Shown here piece after piece: positions 1 through 7,150 of a stretch of DNA of 64,000 bases. Within the stretch, counting starts at the first letter, position 1. Each line of letters opens with the position of its first letter. The stretch covers positions 26,694 to 90,693 of the forward strand of contig NZ_VFES01000024.1 of the NCBI RefSeq assembly GCF_007858185.1. Reading direction: 5' to 3'. Under the pieces are notes generated by a model, which saw only the letters and a list, made by a program, of their open reading frames with translations, was not told the DNA's origin and ran no database searches. Made by a program: the position numbers and the translations under genes. Origin of the DNA: Pseudomonas grimontii. Lineage in GTDB: Bacteria > Pseudomonadota > Gammaproteobacteria > Pseudomonadales > Pseudomonadaceae.

Positions 1-1538
1 GAATACATGCCCCACAGGCCAGAGCCCATGGTGGCCAACGCGGCGCGGATCAGGAAGCCTGGGCGCCCGGACTCGTGCAGGAAGCCTGGGTTGATGTCCG
101 GCGTATTGACGAAGAAGTTCGGCCGGTAGCATTCGCGCCACGGCGACTCGTTCAATTGCGCCAGGTATTCACCCAACTCGGCCTTGGTGTTGCGCCAGGT
201 GAAATAGGTATAGCTCTGGGAGTAACCGACCTTGCCCAGGCGCGCCATCATCGCCGGGGTGGTGAACGCCTCGGCGAGGAAGATCACCTCGGGATGCCTT
301 GCCCGCACATCGGCGATCAGCCACTGCCAGAACGGCAGCGGCTTGGTATGGGGGTTGTCGACGCGAAAGGTCTTCACGCCCTCTTCCACCCAGCCCACCA
401 CGATGTCGCGCAGCTCGGTCCACAGGCCCGGGATCGCCTCCGCCGCATAGAAGTCGACGTTGACAATGTCCTGGTACTTCTTCGGTGGGTTCTCGGCGTA
501 TTTGATCGTGCCGTCCGGGCGCCAGTTGAACCAGCCCGGATGTTGTTTGAGCCATGGATGGTCCTGGGAGCACTGGATGGCGAAATCCAGCGCGATCTCC
601 AGGCCATGCTCGGCGGCGGCCTTGACCAGGCGCCGGAATTCATCGCGGCTGCCCAACTGCGGGTGGATCGCCTCGTGACCGCCCTCCTCGCTGCCGATGG
701 CATACGGGCTGCCCGGATCATCGGGGCCGGCGGTGAGGGAATTATTCTTGCCCTTGCGGTGGCTGCGCCCGATCGGGTGGATCGGCGGGAAGTACAGCAC
801 GTCGAAACCCATGTCATGGATCATCGACAGGCGTGAGTGCACATCGTTGAACGTACCGTGGCGTGCAGGATCATCGGTAATCGAGCGGGGAAACAGCTCG
901 TACCAGCTGGCAAACTGCGCCGCTTCGCGCTCCACATCCAGCGGATAGACGGTGCTGATGCTCAAGTAGGCGCGGTGGTCGGCCTGGGTCATCAAGTGTG
1001 CACTGTCTTCGTGCAGAAACAGCGCGACCTGCTCGGTTTCCAGCAGGCCGGAGAGCTCGTGGTGCAGCAACATCAGGCGGTCGCGCAATTCGTTGTCACT
1101 GCGTTCGGCGGCCTGCAGCACCAGGCTGCGGCCTTCCTGCAACTCCAGGCTGACCGGCACACCGGCCTCATGCTTTTTGCGCAATTCGTAGCAGAAGCTG
1201 GCGAAGGTATCGATCCAGGCTTCGATGCAGTATTCGTGAGGGCCTTGCACGGTGACGGTAAACGCGCCTTCCCAGCCATTGTTGCCCACGTCATTCATGA
1301 TCACGCTGTGCCAGCTTTCTTCATGCATCGAGCGCCAGCGGATCAGGACGGCGAGCTTGTCGTGGCCGTCGGCGAATACCTTACTGGTGACATTGACCCG
1401 CTGGCCAACCACGGCCTTGACGGCAAATTCGCCGCCGTCGATCACGGGTGAGGTGCTTTCGATTGCGATCCTGGGCAGCAACAGCGCCTGGGACAGCGGC
1501 AATATGGAATCTTCTGTAGCCAGTGTTTCAGCAGTCAT
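1..1538 (-). CDS. glgE: GlgE, alpha-1,4-glucan:maltose-1-phosphate maltosyltransferase (5' part, truncated by the window edge)
   Basis: GlgE extends alpha-1,4-glucans from maltose 1-phosphate in the cytoplasm, as part of the trehalose-to-glycogen pathway. The first 512 codons are present; the family is usually about 665 residues, so the C-terminus lies outside the window. The N-terminal beta-rich domain is followed by a GH13 barrel. The nucleophile motif FRVDNPHTKP (Asp near residue 393) and the acid/base motif FLAEAFTTP are both visible. The ATG at 1538 is chosen because a GGGGAAG ribosome site lies just upstream. In pseudomonads the next genes are normally treS/pep2 and glgB, which would fall beyond the left edge. 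The identification rests on these motifs and is firm. Confidence 0.93.
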   Translation of the reverse strand, partial: MTAETLATEDSILPLSQALLLPRIAIESTSPVIDGGEFAVKAVVGQRVNVTSKVFADGHDKLAVLIRWRSMHEESWHSVIMNDVGNNGWEGAFTVTVQGPHEYCIEAWIDTFASFCYELRKKHEAGVPVSLELQEGRSLVLQAAERSDNELRDRLMLLHHELSGLLETEQVALFLHEDSAHLMTQADHRAYLSISTVYPLDVEREAAQFASWYELFPRSITDDPARHGTFNDVHSRLSMIHDMGFDVLYFPPIHPIGRSHRKGKNNSLTAGPDDPGSPYAIGSEEGGHEAIHPQLGSRDEFRRLVKAAAEHGLEIALDFAIQCSQDHPWLKQHPGWFNWRPDGTIKYAENPPKKYQDIVNVDFYAAEAIPGLWTELRDIVVGWVEEGVKTFRVDNPHTKPLPFWQWLIADVRARHPEVIFLAEAFTTPAMMARLGKVGYSQSYTYFTWRNTKAELGEYLAQLNESPWRECYRPNFFVNTPDINPGFLHESGRPGFLIRAALATMGSGLWGMY

Positions 1539-1743
1539 CGAGCATCTTCCCCTTACGCCCTGTGGACGCTCTTTGCTTGATCCAAATTCTGATACGGCAG
1601 CGCTCTCCCCTGAGCAGGGCCGCTATAGGTCCGAGCTTGCGCCGAGGTTAAAAGTTCAGGTGGATATGCCGCCATTGGGCGGGGAATCAATTCGCATCGG
1701 CGGATGTCCACCGGTAGAGCAAAGCACAAAGGAGGCCACACCG

Positions 1744-1920
1744 ATGAATATCCCGATCCCGGCTGAAGCCCCGGACCCGAATATCGACACACCAACGCTG
1801 CCACCCACTGAGCCGACACCGATTCCCGAAAAGGAACCGCCTGAAAATGAGCCGCCGCCGGTGGAAGAACCGCCGACGACCATGCCACCGGTGATCGTCA
1901 GTCCTTCTCGAACCGCTTGA
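1744..1920 (+). CDS. Small proline-rich protein of unknown function
   Basis: This 58-residue protein is almost entirely Pro, Glu, Thr and Ile, with repeated PTP/PEP and EPP units (for example EKEPPENEPPPVEEPP). It has no signal peptide, membrane segment or recognised domain, and it is probably unstructured. It starts 5 nt after a near-perfect AAGGAGG ribosome site, which is the best argument that it is real. Its last 23 nt overlap, tail to tail, the end of the convergent mgtC-like gene. Similar short Pro-rich proteins seem to occur in other pseudomonads, but I cannot name a function. Confidence 0.6.
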   Translation: MNIPIPAEAPDPNIDTPTLPPTEPTPIPEKEPPENEPPPVEEPPTTMPPVIVSPSRTA

Positions 1921-2389
1921 CGATTTTTGGCATCACACTGAACACCGCCAACGCAAGCAAGGTACTCAGCACCGCTGTCGATTCCCGACCCAACCCGGCC
2001 GAGACCCCAATCGCAGCGGTCATCCACAAACCGGCCGCCGTGGTCAGGCCTTTGACATGCCCTTCTTCATCATCCTTGCCCTTGATGATGGTGCCGGCCC
2101 CCAGGAACCCGATCCCGGCAATCACCCCCTGCACCACACGGCTCATGGCATCCGCCTGATTGCCGGACATCTGCGGCACCATCACAAACAGCGCCGCTCC
2201 CAAGGCCACCAGCATGTGGGTGCGCACCCCGGCGGCCTTACCCTTGCTCTCGCGTTCGAACCCGAGAATGCCGCCCAGGATCGCGGCAATCACCAGGCGC
2301 ACAGTCATCTGAGTGAGCTGCCTGGCGTCGCCGATATCGGCGAATTCGGCCTGCAGGGTTTGCCACACTTCATGCCACCAAGCGTCCAT
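1898..2389 (-). CDS. MgtC/SapB family membrane protein
   Basis: This 163-residue inner-membrane protein of the MgtC/SapB family has the expected hydrophobic helices and the family motifs ILGFERESKGKAAGVRTHML and GFLGAGTIIKG. MgtC proteins are linked to growth at low magnesium and, in pathogens, to modulation of the F-type ATPase. This protein lacks the long C-terminal ACT-like domain of Salmonella MgtC and so is the short SapB-like form. The start at 2389 follows an AAAGGACAG sequence. Its 3' end overlaps the convergent small proline-rich gene. The family call is firm; the physiological role is not known from sequence. Confidence 0.88.
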   Translation of the reverse strand: MDAWWHEVWQTLQAEFADIGDARQLTQMTVRLVIAAILGGILGFERESKGKAAGVRTHMLVALGAALFVMVPQMSGNQADAMSRVVQGVIAGIGFLGAGTIIKGKDDEEGHVKGLTTAAGLWMTAAIGVSAGLGRESTAVLSTLLALAVFSVMPKIVKRFEKD

Positions 2390-2509
2390 GAACACTGTCC
2401 TTTGTCTTTGTTGATAAAGGATGGACAGCCGCGACCGCCAGTCAGTTGCCTTGAACCCGCCTACATCGCTGAACCCTAACCCTACATAGCCCATGAAAAG
2501 GAGATCGAC

Positions 2510-2749
2510 ATGACCATACGTATCGAAAACCAGTTGTGCTACTTCATGCTCGATGAGAACGGCCAGGAACAGAGTGTGCCGGCGACCCGGGTCAATATCG
2601 TGACCGACACCGATAAATCCATGTCTTACGTGGAACTGGCGGCCGAGCGAATCTATATCACCGAAGCCGAGGCCGACGCCCTGACGGTGGCGGGTGCCCA
2701 TGATGGGCGCCAACATGTAAAGGCCGACGAACCTGGTTCGCTGATTTAA
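2510..2749 (+). CDS. DUF3203-like small protein
   Basis: This 79-residue soluble protein resembles the Pseudomonas-restricted DUF3203 family (MTIRIENQLCYF start, EAEADALTVAGAHDGR end). No catalytic motif, signal peptide or membrane segment is visible. The ATG follows an AAAAGGAG ribosome site 7 nt upstream. A candidate ANR box begins immediately after its stop codon. Function unknown; the family assignment is from memory of the conserved ends and is moderately sure. Confidence 0.72.
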   Translation: MTIRIENQLCYFMLDENGQEQSVPATRVNIVTDTDKSMSYVELAAERIYITEAEADALTVAGAHDGRQHVKADEPGSLI

Positions 2750-2763
2750 TTGATCTGTATCAG
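2750..2763 (+). promoter_or_regulatory. Candidate ANR/FNR box upstream of ccoG
   Basis: The 14-mer TTGATCTGTATCAG matches the ANR/FNR consensus TTGAT-N4-ATCAA at 9 of 10 defined positions. It lies about 170 nt before ccoG, whose product serves the microaerobic cbb3 oxidase, so oxygen-responsive control is plausible. The site match is seen; its use is inferred. Confidence 0.45.
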
Positions 2764-2772
2764 CACCCGCCG

Positions 2773-2826
2773 GATCTGCCTGTACCCCACACGCCATGGG
2801 GTGCAGCACATTGACGCAGGCAGATC
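2773..2826 (+). other. Long inverted repeat in the ccoG upstream region
   Basis: GATCTGCCTG (2773-2782) pairs perfectly with CAGGCAGATC (2817-2826). Inside the loop, ACCCC (2784-2788) can pair with GGGGT. There is no U-tract, so it is not a typical terminator. It may be the processed 3' end of the DUF3203 transcript or a structured leader of ccoG. Confidence 0.4.
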
Positions 2827-2933
2827 GACAACCTTCATCTGATCCGCTTTTTATCGCCATACCTGAGCCTGTTATGCAAACAGACCCACGCGCATAGTTC
2901 ATCGGCCTGATGGAGGCTGATGAGCGAACGACC

Positions 2934-4341
2934 ATGAGCGAACGAATCCCAACCGTGGAAACCTTTGAGCCTATACACCCAAAGAAGGTGAAGGCCAAAT
3001 CCAGCGACAACCTGATCCATACCCGCAGTTTCACCGGCCTGTTCCGCACCTTGCGCGTGGCCGGTGCGGGCTTTCTGTTCCTGGCATTTTTCGGCACCGT
3101 GTGGCTGAACTGGGGCGGACGGCAAGCCGTGCTGTGGGACTTGGCCGAAAGCAAATTCCATATTTTTGGCGCGACTTTCTGGCCCCAGGATTTCATCCTG
3201 TTGTCGGCGCTGCTGATCATCTGCGCCTTCGGCCTGTTTGCGATCACGGTGTTCGCCGGCCGTGTGTGGTGCGGATACACTTGCCCGCAAAGTTCGTTTA
3301 CCTGGCTGTTCATGTGGTGCGAAAAGATCACCGAGGGCGAGCGCAACCAACGTATCAAGCTGCAAGCGGCCCCCCTGGAGCCTGGACAAACTCGCGCGGC
3401 GCTCGGCCAAACACACCTTGTGGCTGGGCATCAGTGTGCTGACAGGGCTGACGTTCGTCGGCTACTTCACGCCGATTCGTCCATTGGCCGCCGAACTGCT
3501 GACCTGGCAGATGGGCGGCGTGAGCCTGTTCTGGGTGCTGTTTTTTACCGGCGCCACCTACATCAACGCCGGTTGGCTGCGTGAAGCGGTGTGCATGCAC
3601 ATGTGCCCGTATGCGCGGTTCCAGAGTGTGATGTTCGATAAAGACACCCTGACCATTTCCTACGATACAGCGCGCGGCGAAAACCGTGGCCCGCGCAAAC
3701 GCGAGGTCAAGCCGGCCGATGTCGGCCTGGGCGACTGTATTGACTGCCAGCTGTGCGTGCAGGTCTGCCCCACCGGCATCGACATCCGCGACGGCCTGCA
3801 AATGGAGTGCATCGGCTGTGCGGCGTGCATCGACGCCTGTGATTCGATCATGGACAAGATGGGCTATGCCCGTGGCCTGGTGAGCTATACCTCCGAGCAT
3901 CAATTGCAAGGCGGCAAGGCTCACCTGCTCAGGCCACGCCTGATCGGCTACAGTGCCGTGCTGCTGGTGATGATTGCCGCGTTGGTGGTGGCACTGGTGG
4001 AGCGGCCGCTGGTGTCGCTGGATGTGACCAAGGACCGCGGCATGTTCCGCGAGAACGCCCAGGGCCTGATCGAAAACATCTACAGCCTCAAGGTCATCAA
4101 CAAGACCCAGCAACGCCAGGATTACCGGGTGGAGCTGCTGGATGCCGAGGGTTTTCAACTGCAGGGCAAGACCGAGATCAGCCTGGCGCCGGGGGAAATC
4201 GTCGACATGCCGGTGTCGGTGGCGTTGCTGGCGGATAAACCGGCGAGCAGTTCGCAGACCATACGGTTCAAGGTGACGGATGTGGATGCACCGAGCATTT
4301 ACAGCGTTGCCGATAGCCGATTCGTGGCGCCGCTCATCTAA
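2934..4341 (+). pseudogene. ccoG: CcoG/RdxA/FixG cbb3-oxidase assembly protein, frameshifted
   Basis: CcoG is a membrane Fe-S protein that reduces Cu(II) to Cu(I) during assembly of cbb3 cytochrome oxidase. Joined across the break, the product is about 468 residues, the usual length. It has N-terminal membrane helices, two 4Fe-4S clusters (CIDCQLCVQVCP and CIGCAACIDACD), and a C-terminal Ig-like domain. The reading frame changes within a run of six C at 3370-3375: five C would give KLQAAPWSLDK and restore the family sequence. As it stands, the first frame ends at 3584 after 216 residues. The start region also holds an imperfect 14-bp tandem duplication (2920-2933/2934-2947) that separates GGAGG (2912-2916) from the ATG at 2934 by 17 nt. 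This is either decay or a sequencing error. It is an orphan copy, with no ccoNOP genes nearby. Confidence 0.85.
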
Positions 4342-4361
4342 AACACTTGTTTAAGGCCAAC

Positions 4362-5771
4362 ATGAAACGCTACGAAAAATTCGCCGACGACATCGCCGAA
4401 CTGATCCGCTCCGGCGTCCTGGGCCCCGGCCAGCGGGTCCCCTCGGTGCGCTATGCCAGCCAGACGTATGGCGTCAGCCCGTCCACAGTGTTCCAGGCCT
4501 ACTACCTGTTGGAGCGGCGCGGGTTGATCCGTGCACGGCCGCGTTCCGGCTACTTCGTCAACGCCCATGCGCCCAGCCCGTTTTCCGAGCCGGTGGTGAG
4601 CGAGCAAGTGCATGAGTCCACCGAAGTCGATGTCAGCGAATTGGTGTTCTCGGTGCTCGATTCGATCAAAGACCCCAACACCGTACCTTTCGGCTCGGCC
4701 TTCCCCAGCCCCATGCTGTTCCCGCTGCCACGCCTGGCCCGTTCCCTGGCCAGTGCCAGCCGCGAGATGGACCCGCGCATGGTGGTCACCGACATGTCGC
4801 CGGGCAACCCGCAACTGCGCCGGCAGATTGCCCTGCGCTATATGGTCGGCGGCCTGATGCTGCCCATGGAGGAGTTGCTGATCACCAACGGCGCCCTGGA
4901 AGCGTTGAACCTGTGCCTGCAAGCCGTCACCGAACCGGGCGACCTGGTGGCCATCGAGGCCCCGGCGTTTTACGCCTGCCTGCAAGTGCTGGAACGCCTG
5001 AAGCTCAAGGCGGTGGAAATCCCGGTGCACCCGCGCGACGGCATCGACCTCAACGCCCTGGCGCAAACCCTGGAGCGCTACCCGATCAAGGCCTGCTGGA
5101 CCATGACCAGCTTCCAGAATCCCATGGGCGCGACGCTGCCGGAAGCGAAAAAACAGGCGCTGGTGGAACTGCTGCGCAGCCATCAGGTGCCGTTGATCGA
5201 GGACGATGTGTACGCAGAGTTGTACTACGGGCAGCAGGCCCCCAAGCCGGCCAAGGCCTTCGACACCGAAGGCCTGGTGATGCACTGCGGGTCCTTCGCC
5301 AAGAGCCTGGCCCCCGGCTATCGCGTCGGCTGGGTGGCGGCCGGGCGCTATGCGCAGAAAGTCGAGCGTTTGAAGCTGATGACCTCGCTGTGCCCCTCGA
5401 TGCCGGCCCAGGCGGCGATTGCCGACTACCTGCAACACGGCGGCTATGACCGGCATTTACGCAAACTGCGGTATGCCCTGGAGGAACAGCAAAGCGCCAT
5501 GCTGGCCGCCATCGCCCGCTACTTCCCGGCACAGACACGGGTCAGCCAGCCGGCCGGCGGGTATTTCCTGTGGCTGGAATTACCCGAGCAAACCGATTCG
5601 TTGAAGTTGTTCCAGATGGCACTGGCGCAAGGCATCAGCATTGCGCCGGGGCCGATCTTTTCGGCGACTCGGCGTTTCAGAAACTGTATTCGCCTGAACT
5701 ACGGCAGCCCATGGACCGAGGCCTCGGAGAAGGCGATGGAGACGTTGGGACGGATTGTGCGGTCGTTCTAA
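4362..5771 (+). CDS. MocR-family regulator (GntR HTH fused to a class I aminotransferase-like domain)
   Basis: This 469-residue protein starts with a winged-helix GntR domain (about residues 1-75, including GQRVPSVRYASQTYGVSPSTV). A fold-type I PLP domain follows, with the PLP-lysine region HCGSFAKSLAPGYRVGW. MocR proteins usually use PLP as an effector or scaffold and regulate nearby metabolic genes; a transaminase activity is not implied. The ATG at 4362 follows AAGG with 5 nt spacing, and an in-frame TTG at 4347 is less likely. It begins 20 nt after ccoG on the same strand. Its target cannot be told from this window. Confidence 0.9.
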   Translation: MKRYEKFADDIAELIRSGVLGPGQRVPSVRYASQTYGVSPSTVFQAYYLLERRGLIRARPRSGYFVNAHAPSPFSEPVVSEQVHESTEVDVSELVFSVLDSIKDPNTVPFGSAFPSPMLFPLPRLARSLASASREMDPRMVVTDMSPGNPQLRRQIALRYMVGGLMLPMEELLITNGALEALNLCLQAVTEPGDLVAIEAPAFYACLQVLERLKLKAVEIPVHPRDGIDLNALAQTLERYPIKACWTMTSFQNPMGATLPEAKKQALVELLRSHQVPLIEDDVYAELYYGQQAPKPAKAFDTEGLVMHCGSFAKSLAPGYRVGWVAAGRYAQKVERLKLMTSLCPSMPAQAAIADYLQHGGYDRHLRKLRYALEEQQSAMLAAIARYFPAQTRVSQPAGGYFLWLELPEQTDSLKLFQMALAQGISIAPGPIFSATRRFRNCIRLNYGSPWTEASEKAMETLGRIVRSF

Positions 5772-5792
5772 CGTTATCTTGAATTGAAGGCG

Positions 5793-5820
5793 GGAACGTA
5801 TTGAGACGGGCAGCCACAGA
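5793..5820 (+). promoter_or_regulatory. Candidate HrpL-type (hrp box) promoter
   Basis: GGAACG (5793-5798), then 15 nt, then CCACAGA (5814-5820). The known HrpL consensus is GGAACC-N15/16-CCACNNA, so only one defined base differs and the spacing is right. It sits 32 nt before the ATG at 5852, where an HrpL promoter would be expected. HrpL is the ECF sigma factor of Hrp1-type type III secretion; no T3SS gene lies in this window. Confidence 0.5.
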
Positions 5821-5851
5821 GAAGACTCAACACACACTGTGAGAAGTTTCC

Positions 5852-6331
5852 ATGAAGACCTGCCCGCTTCCTGCCGATGCACCTGTCCACCTAATCCCTC
5901 TCCTCGTGCCATCCCACTATATGTGCAGGGATGAGCGCCAAGACGTACGCGAGAGGCAGGGCCCCATGGGCCGTCCCGCGGGCGATCATCGATCGGCAGA
6001 AAGGATCATCGAGGGAAGCGCGGTGATGCGTCATTTCCTGGAGGGCTACGATCACTACCAGGTCGGCGATAACCTTAAAAAGCAAATCGGTGACTGGACC
6101 GAAGCCAACCCCGACCCAGAGGCCAGGGCCGACGCGGCTTATGATCTGGACCAGGTACTGCGGTTTATCGATAACGTGGACGATAGCACCTTGAAAGGCA
6201 GCGACAGGCTCAATGGGAAAGTCGATGGTTTCTCCAATTACGGCTACAGAATCCAGGACAATTCAGAAGCCAGCCTGCTCGACAGGTTCTCCTACGAGGG
6301 ATATTCCGCGCTGCATTATTTGCAGACCTGA
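5852..6331 (+). CDS. Unknown protein downstream of a candidate hrp box
   Basis: I do not recognise this 159-residue protein. It has no signal peptide or membrane segment. The N-terminal third is Pro/Arg-rich and looks disordered. The C-terminal 100 residues are acidic and rich in Asp, Tyr and Asn, including the segment GSDRLNGKVDGFSNYGYR, and look folded. A GAGAAG ribosome site precedes the ATG at 5852. An internal ATG at about 6026, preceded by GAGGGAAG, would give only the C-terminal domain. The upstream hrp-like box makes a type III secreted substrate or Hrp-associated protein possible. The N-terminus is only weakly like a secretion signal (first acidic residue at position 9, few serines). 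Confidence 0.6.
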   Translation: MKTCPLPADAPVHLIPLLVPSHYMCRDERQDVRERQGPMGRPAGDHRSAERIIEGSAVMRHFLEGYDHYQVGDNLKKQIGDWTEANPDPEARADAAYDLDQVLRFIDNVDDSTLKGSDRLNGKVDGFSNYGYRIQDNSEASLLDRFSYEGYSALHYLQT

Positions 6332-6343
6332 GGGTACGCGACC

Positions 6344-7090
6344 TCAACGGCCCCCGCCCAAATCCAAAAACGTGCCGGTGGCATACGACGCCTTATCCGA
6401 CAACAACCAGATAATCGCTTCCGCCACTTCATCCGGCCGACCGCCACGCGCCATGGGAATCCCGGACTCCAGCTTGCTGACCCGGTCCGGGTCGCCGCTC
6501 AGGGCATGGAAGTCGGTGAAGATGTAGCCGGGGCGCACCGCGTTGACGCGGATGCCCTCGCCCGCCACTTCTTTGGACAAGCCGAGGGTGAAGGTGTCGA
6601 GCGCGCCCTTGGACGCCGCATAGTCGACGTACTCACCCGGCGAGCCCAGGCGCGATGCGACCGACGACACGTTGACGATACTGCCGCCCTGCCCGCCATG
6701 CTTGGGCGACATGCGCAGCACCGCGTGCTTGGCACACAGGATCGGGCCGAGCACGTTGGTCTTGAGGATATTCAGGATGCGGAACTCGGACATCTCATCC
6801 ACCCGCGACTTGTGCGCCACCGTGCCGGCGTTGTTCACCAATGCGGTGACGCGGCCCAGTTCGGCGTCGACGTGATGGAACAGCGCGATCACTTCATCTT
6901 CGCTGCTTACATCAGCGCGCACCGCAATCGCCTGGGCGCCGAGGGCGCGAACCTGTTCCAGCACGCTGTGGGCGGCTTTTTCATCGGAGTGGTAGTTGAT
7001 GCAGATGCGATAGCCCTCTCGGGCAGCCAGCAATGCCGTCTCGGCGCCGATGCCACGGCTGCCCCCGGTGATGATTACGACTTTGTCCAT
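6344..7090 (-). CDS. SDR-family NAD(P)-dependent oxidoreductase
   Basis: This is a 248-residue classical short-chain dehydrogenase/reductase. The cofactor motif TGGSRGIG lies at residues 8-15, NNAG near 86-89, the catalytic Ser near 143, and the YxxxK pair at Tyr157/Lys161. The sequence ends in the typical GGR tail. The start at 7090 is preferred because a GGAG ribosome site precedes it; an upstream in-frame start at 7141 would add 17 residues of non-family sequence. It ends 12 nt from the convergent unknown gene at 5852-6331. The substrate cannot be predicted. Confidence 0.93.
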   Translation of the reverse strand: MDKVVIITGGSRGIGAETALLAAREGYRICINYHSDEKAAHSVLEQVRALGAQAIAVRADVSSEDEVIALFHHVDAELGRVTALVNNAGTVAHKSRVDEMSEFRILNILKTNVLGPILCAKHAVLRMSPKHGGQGGSIVNVSSVASRLGSPGEYVDYAASKGALDTFTLGLSKEVAGEGIRVNAVRPGYIFTDFHALSGDPDRVSKLESGIPMARGGRPDEVAEAIIWLLSDKASYATGTFLDLGGGR

Positions 7091-7150
7091 GCGTGCGGTC
7101 TCCTGATCCAACGTGATGCTGATGCTTACAGTTGGATCCAATACTAACCG

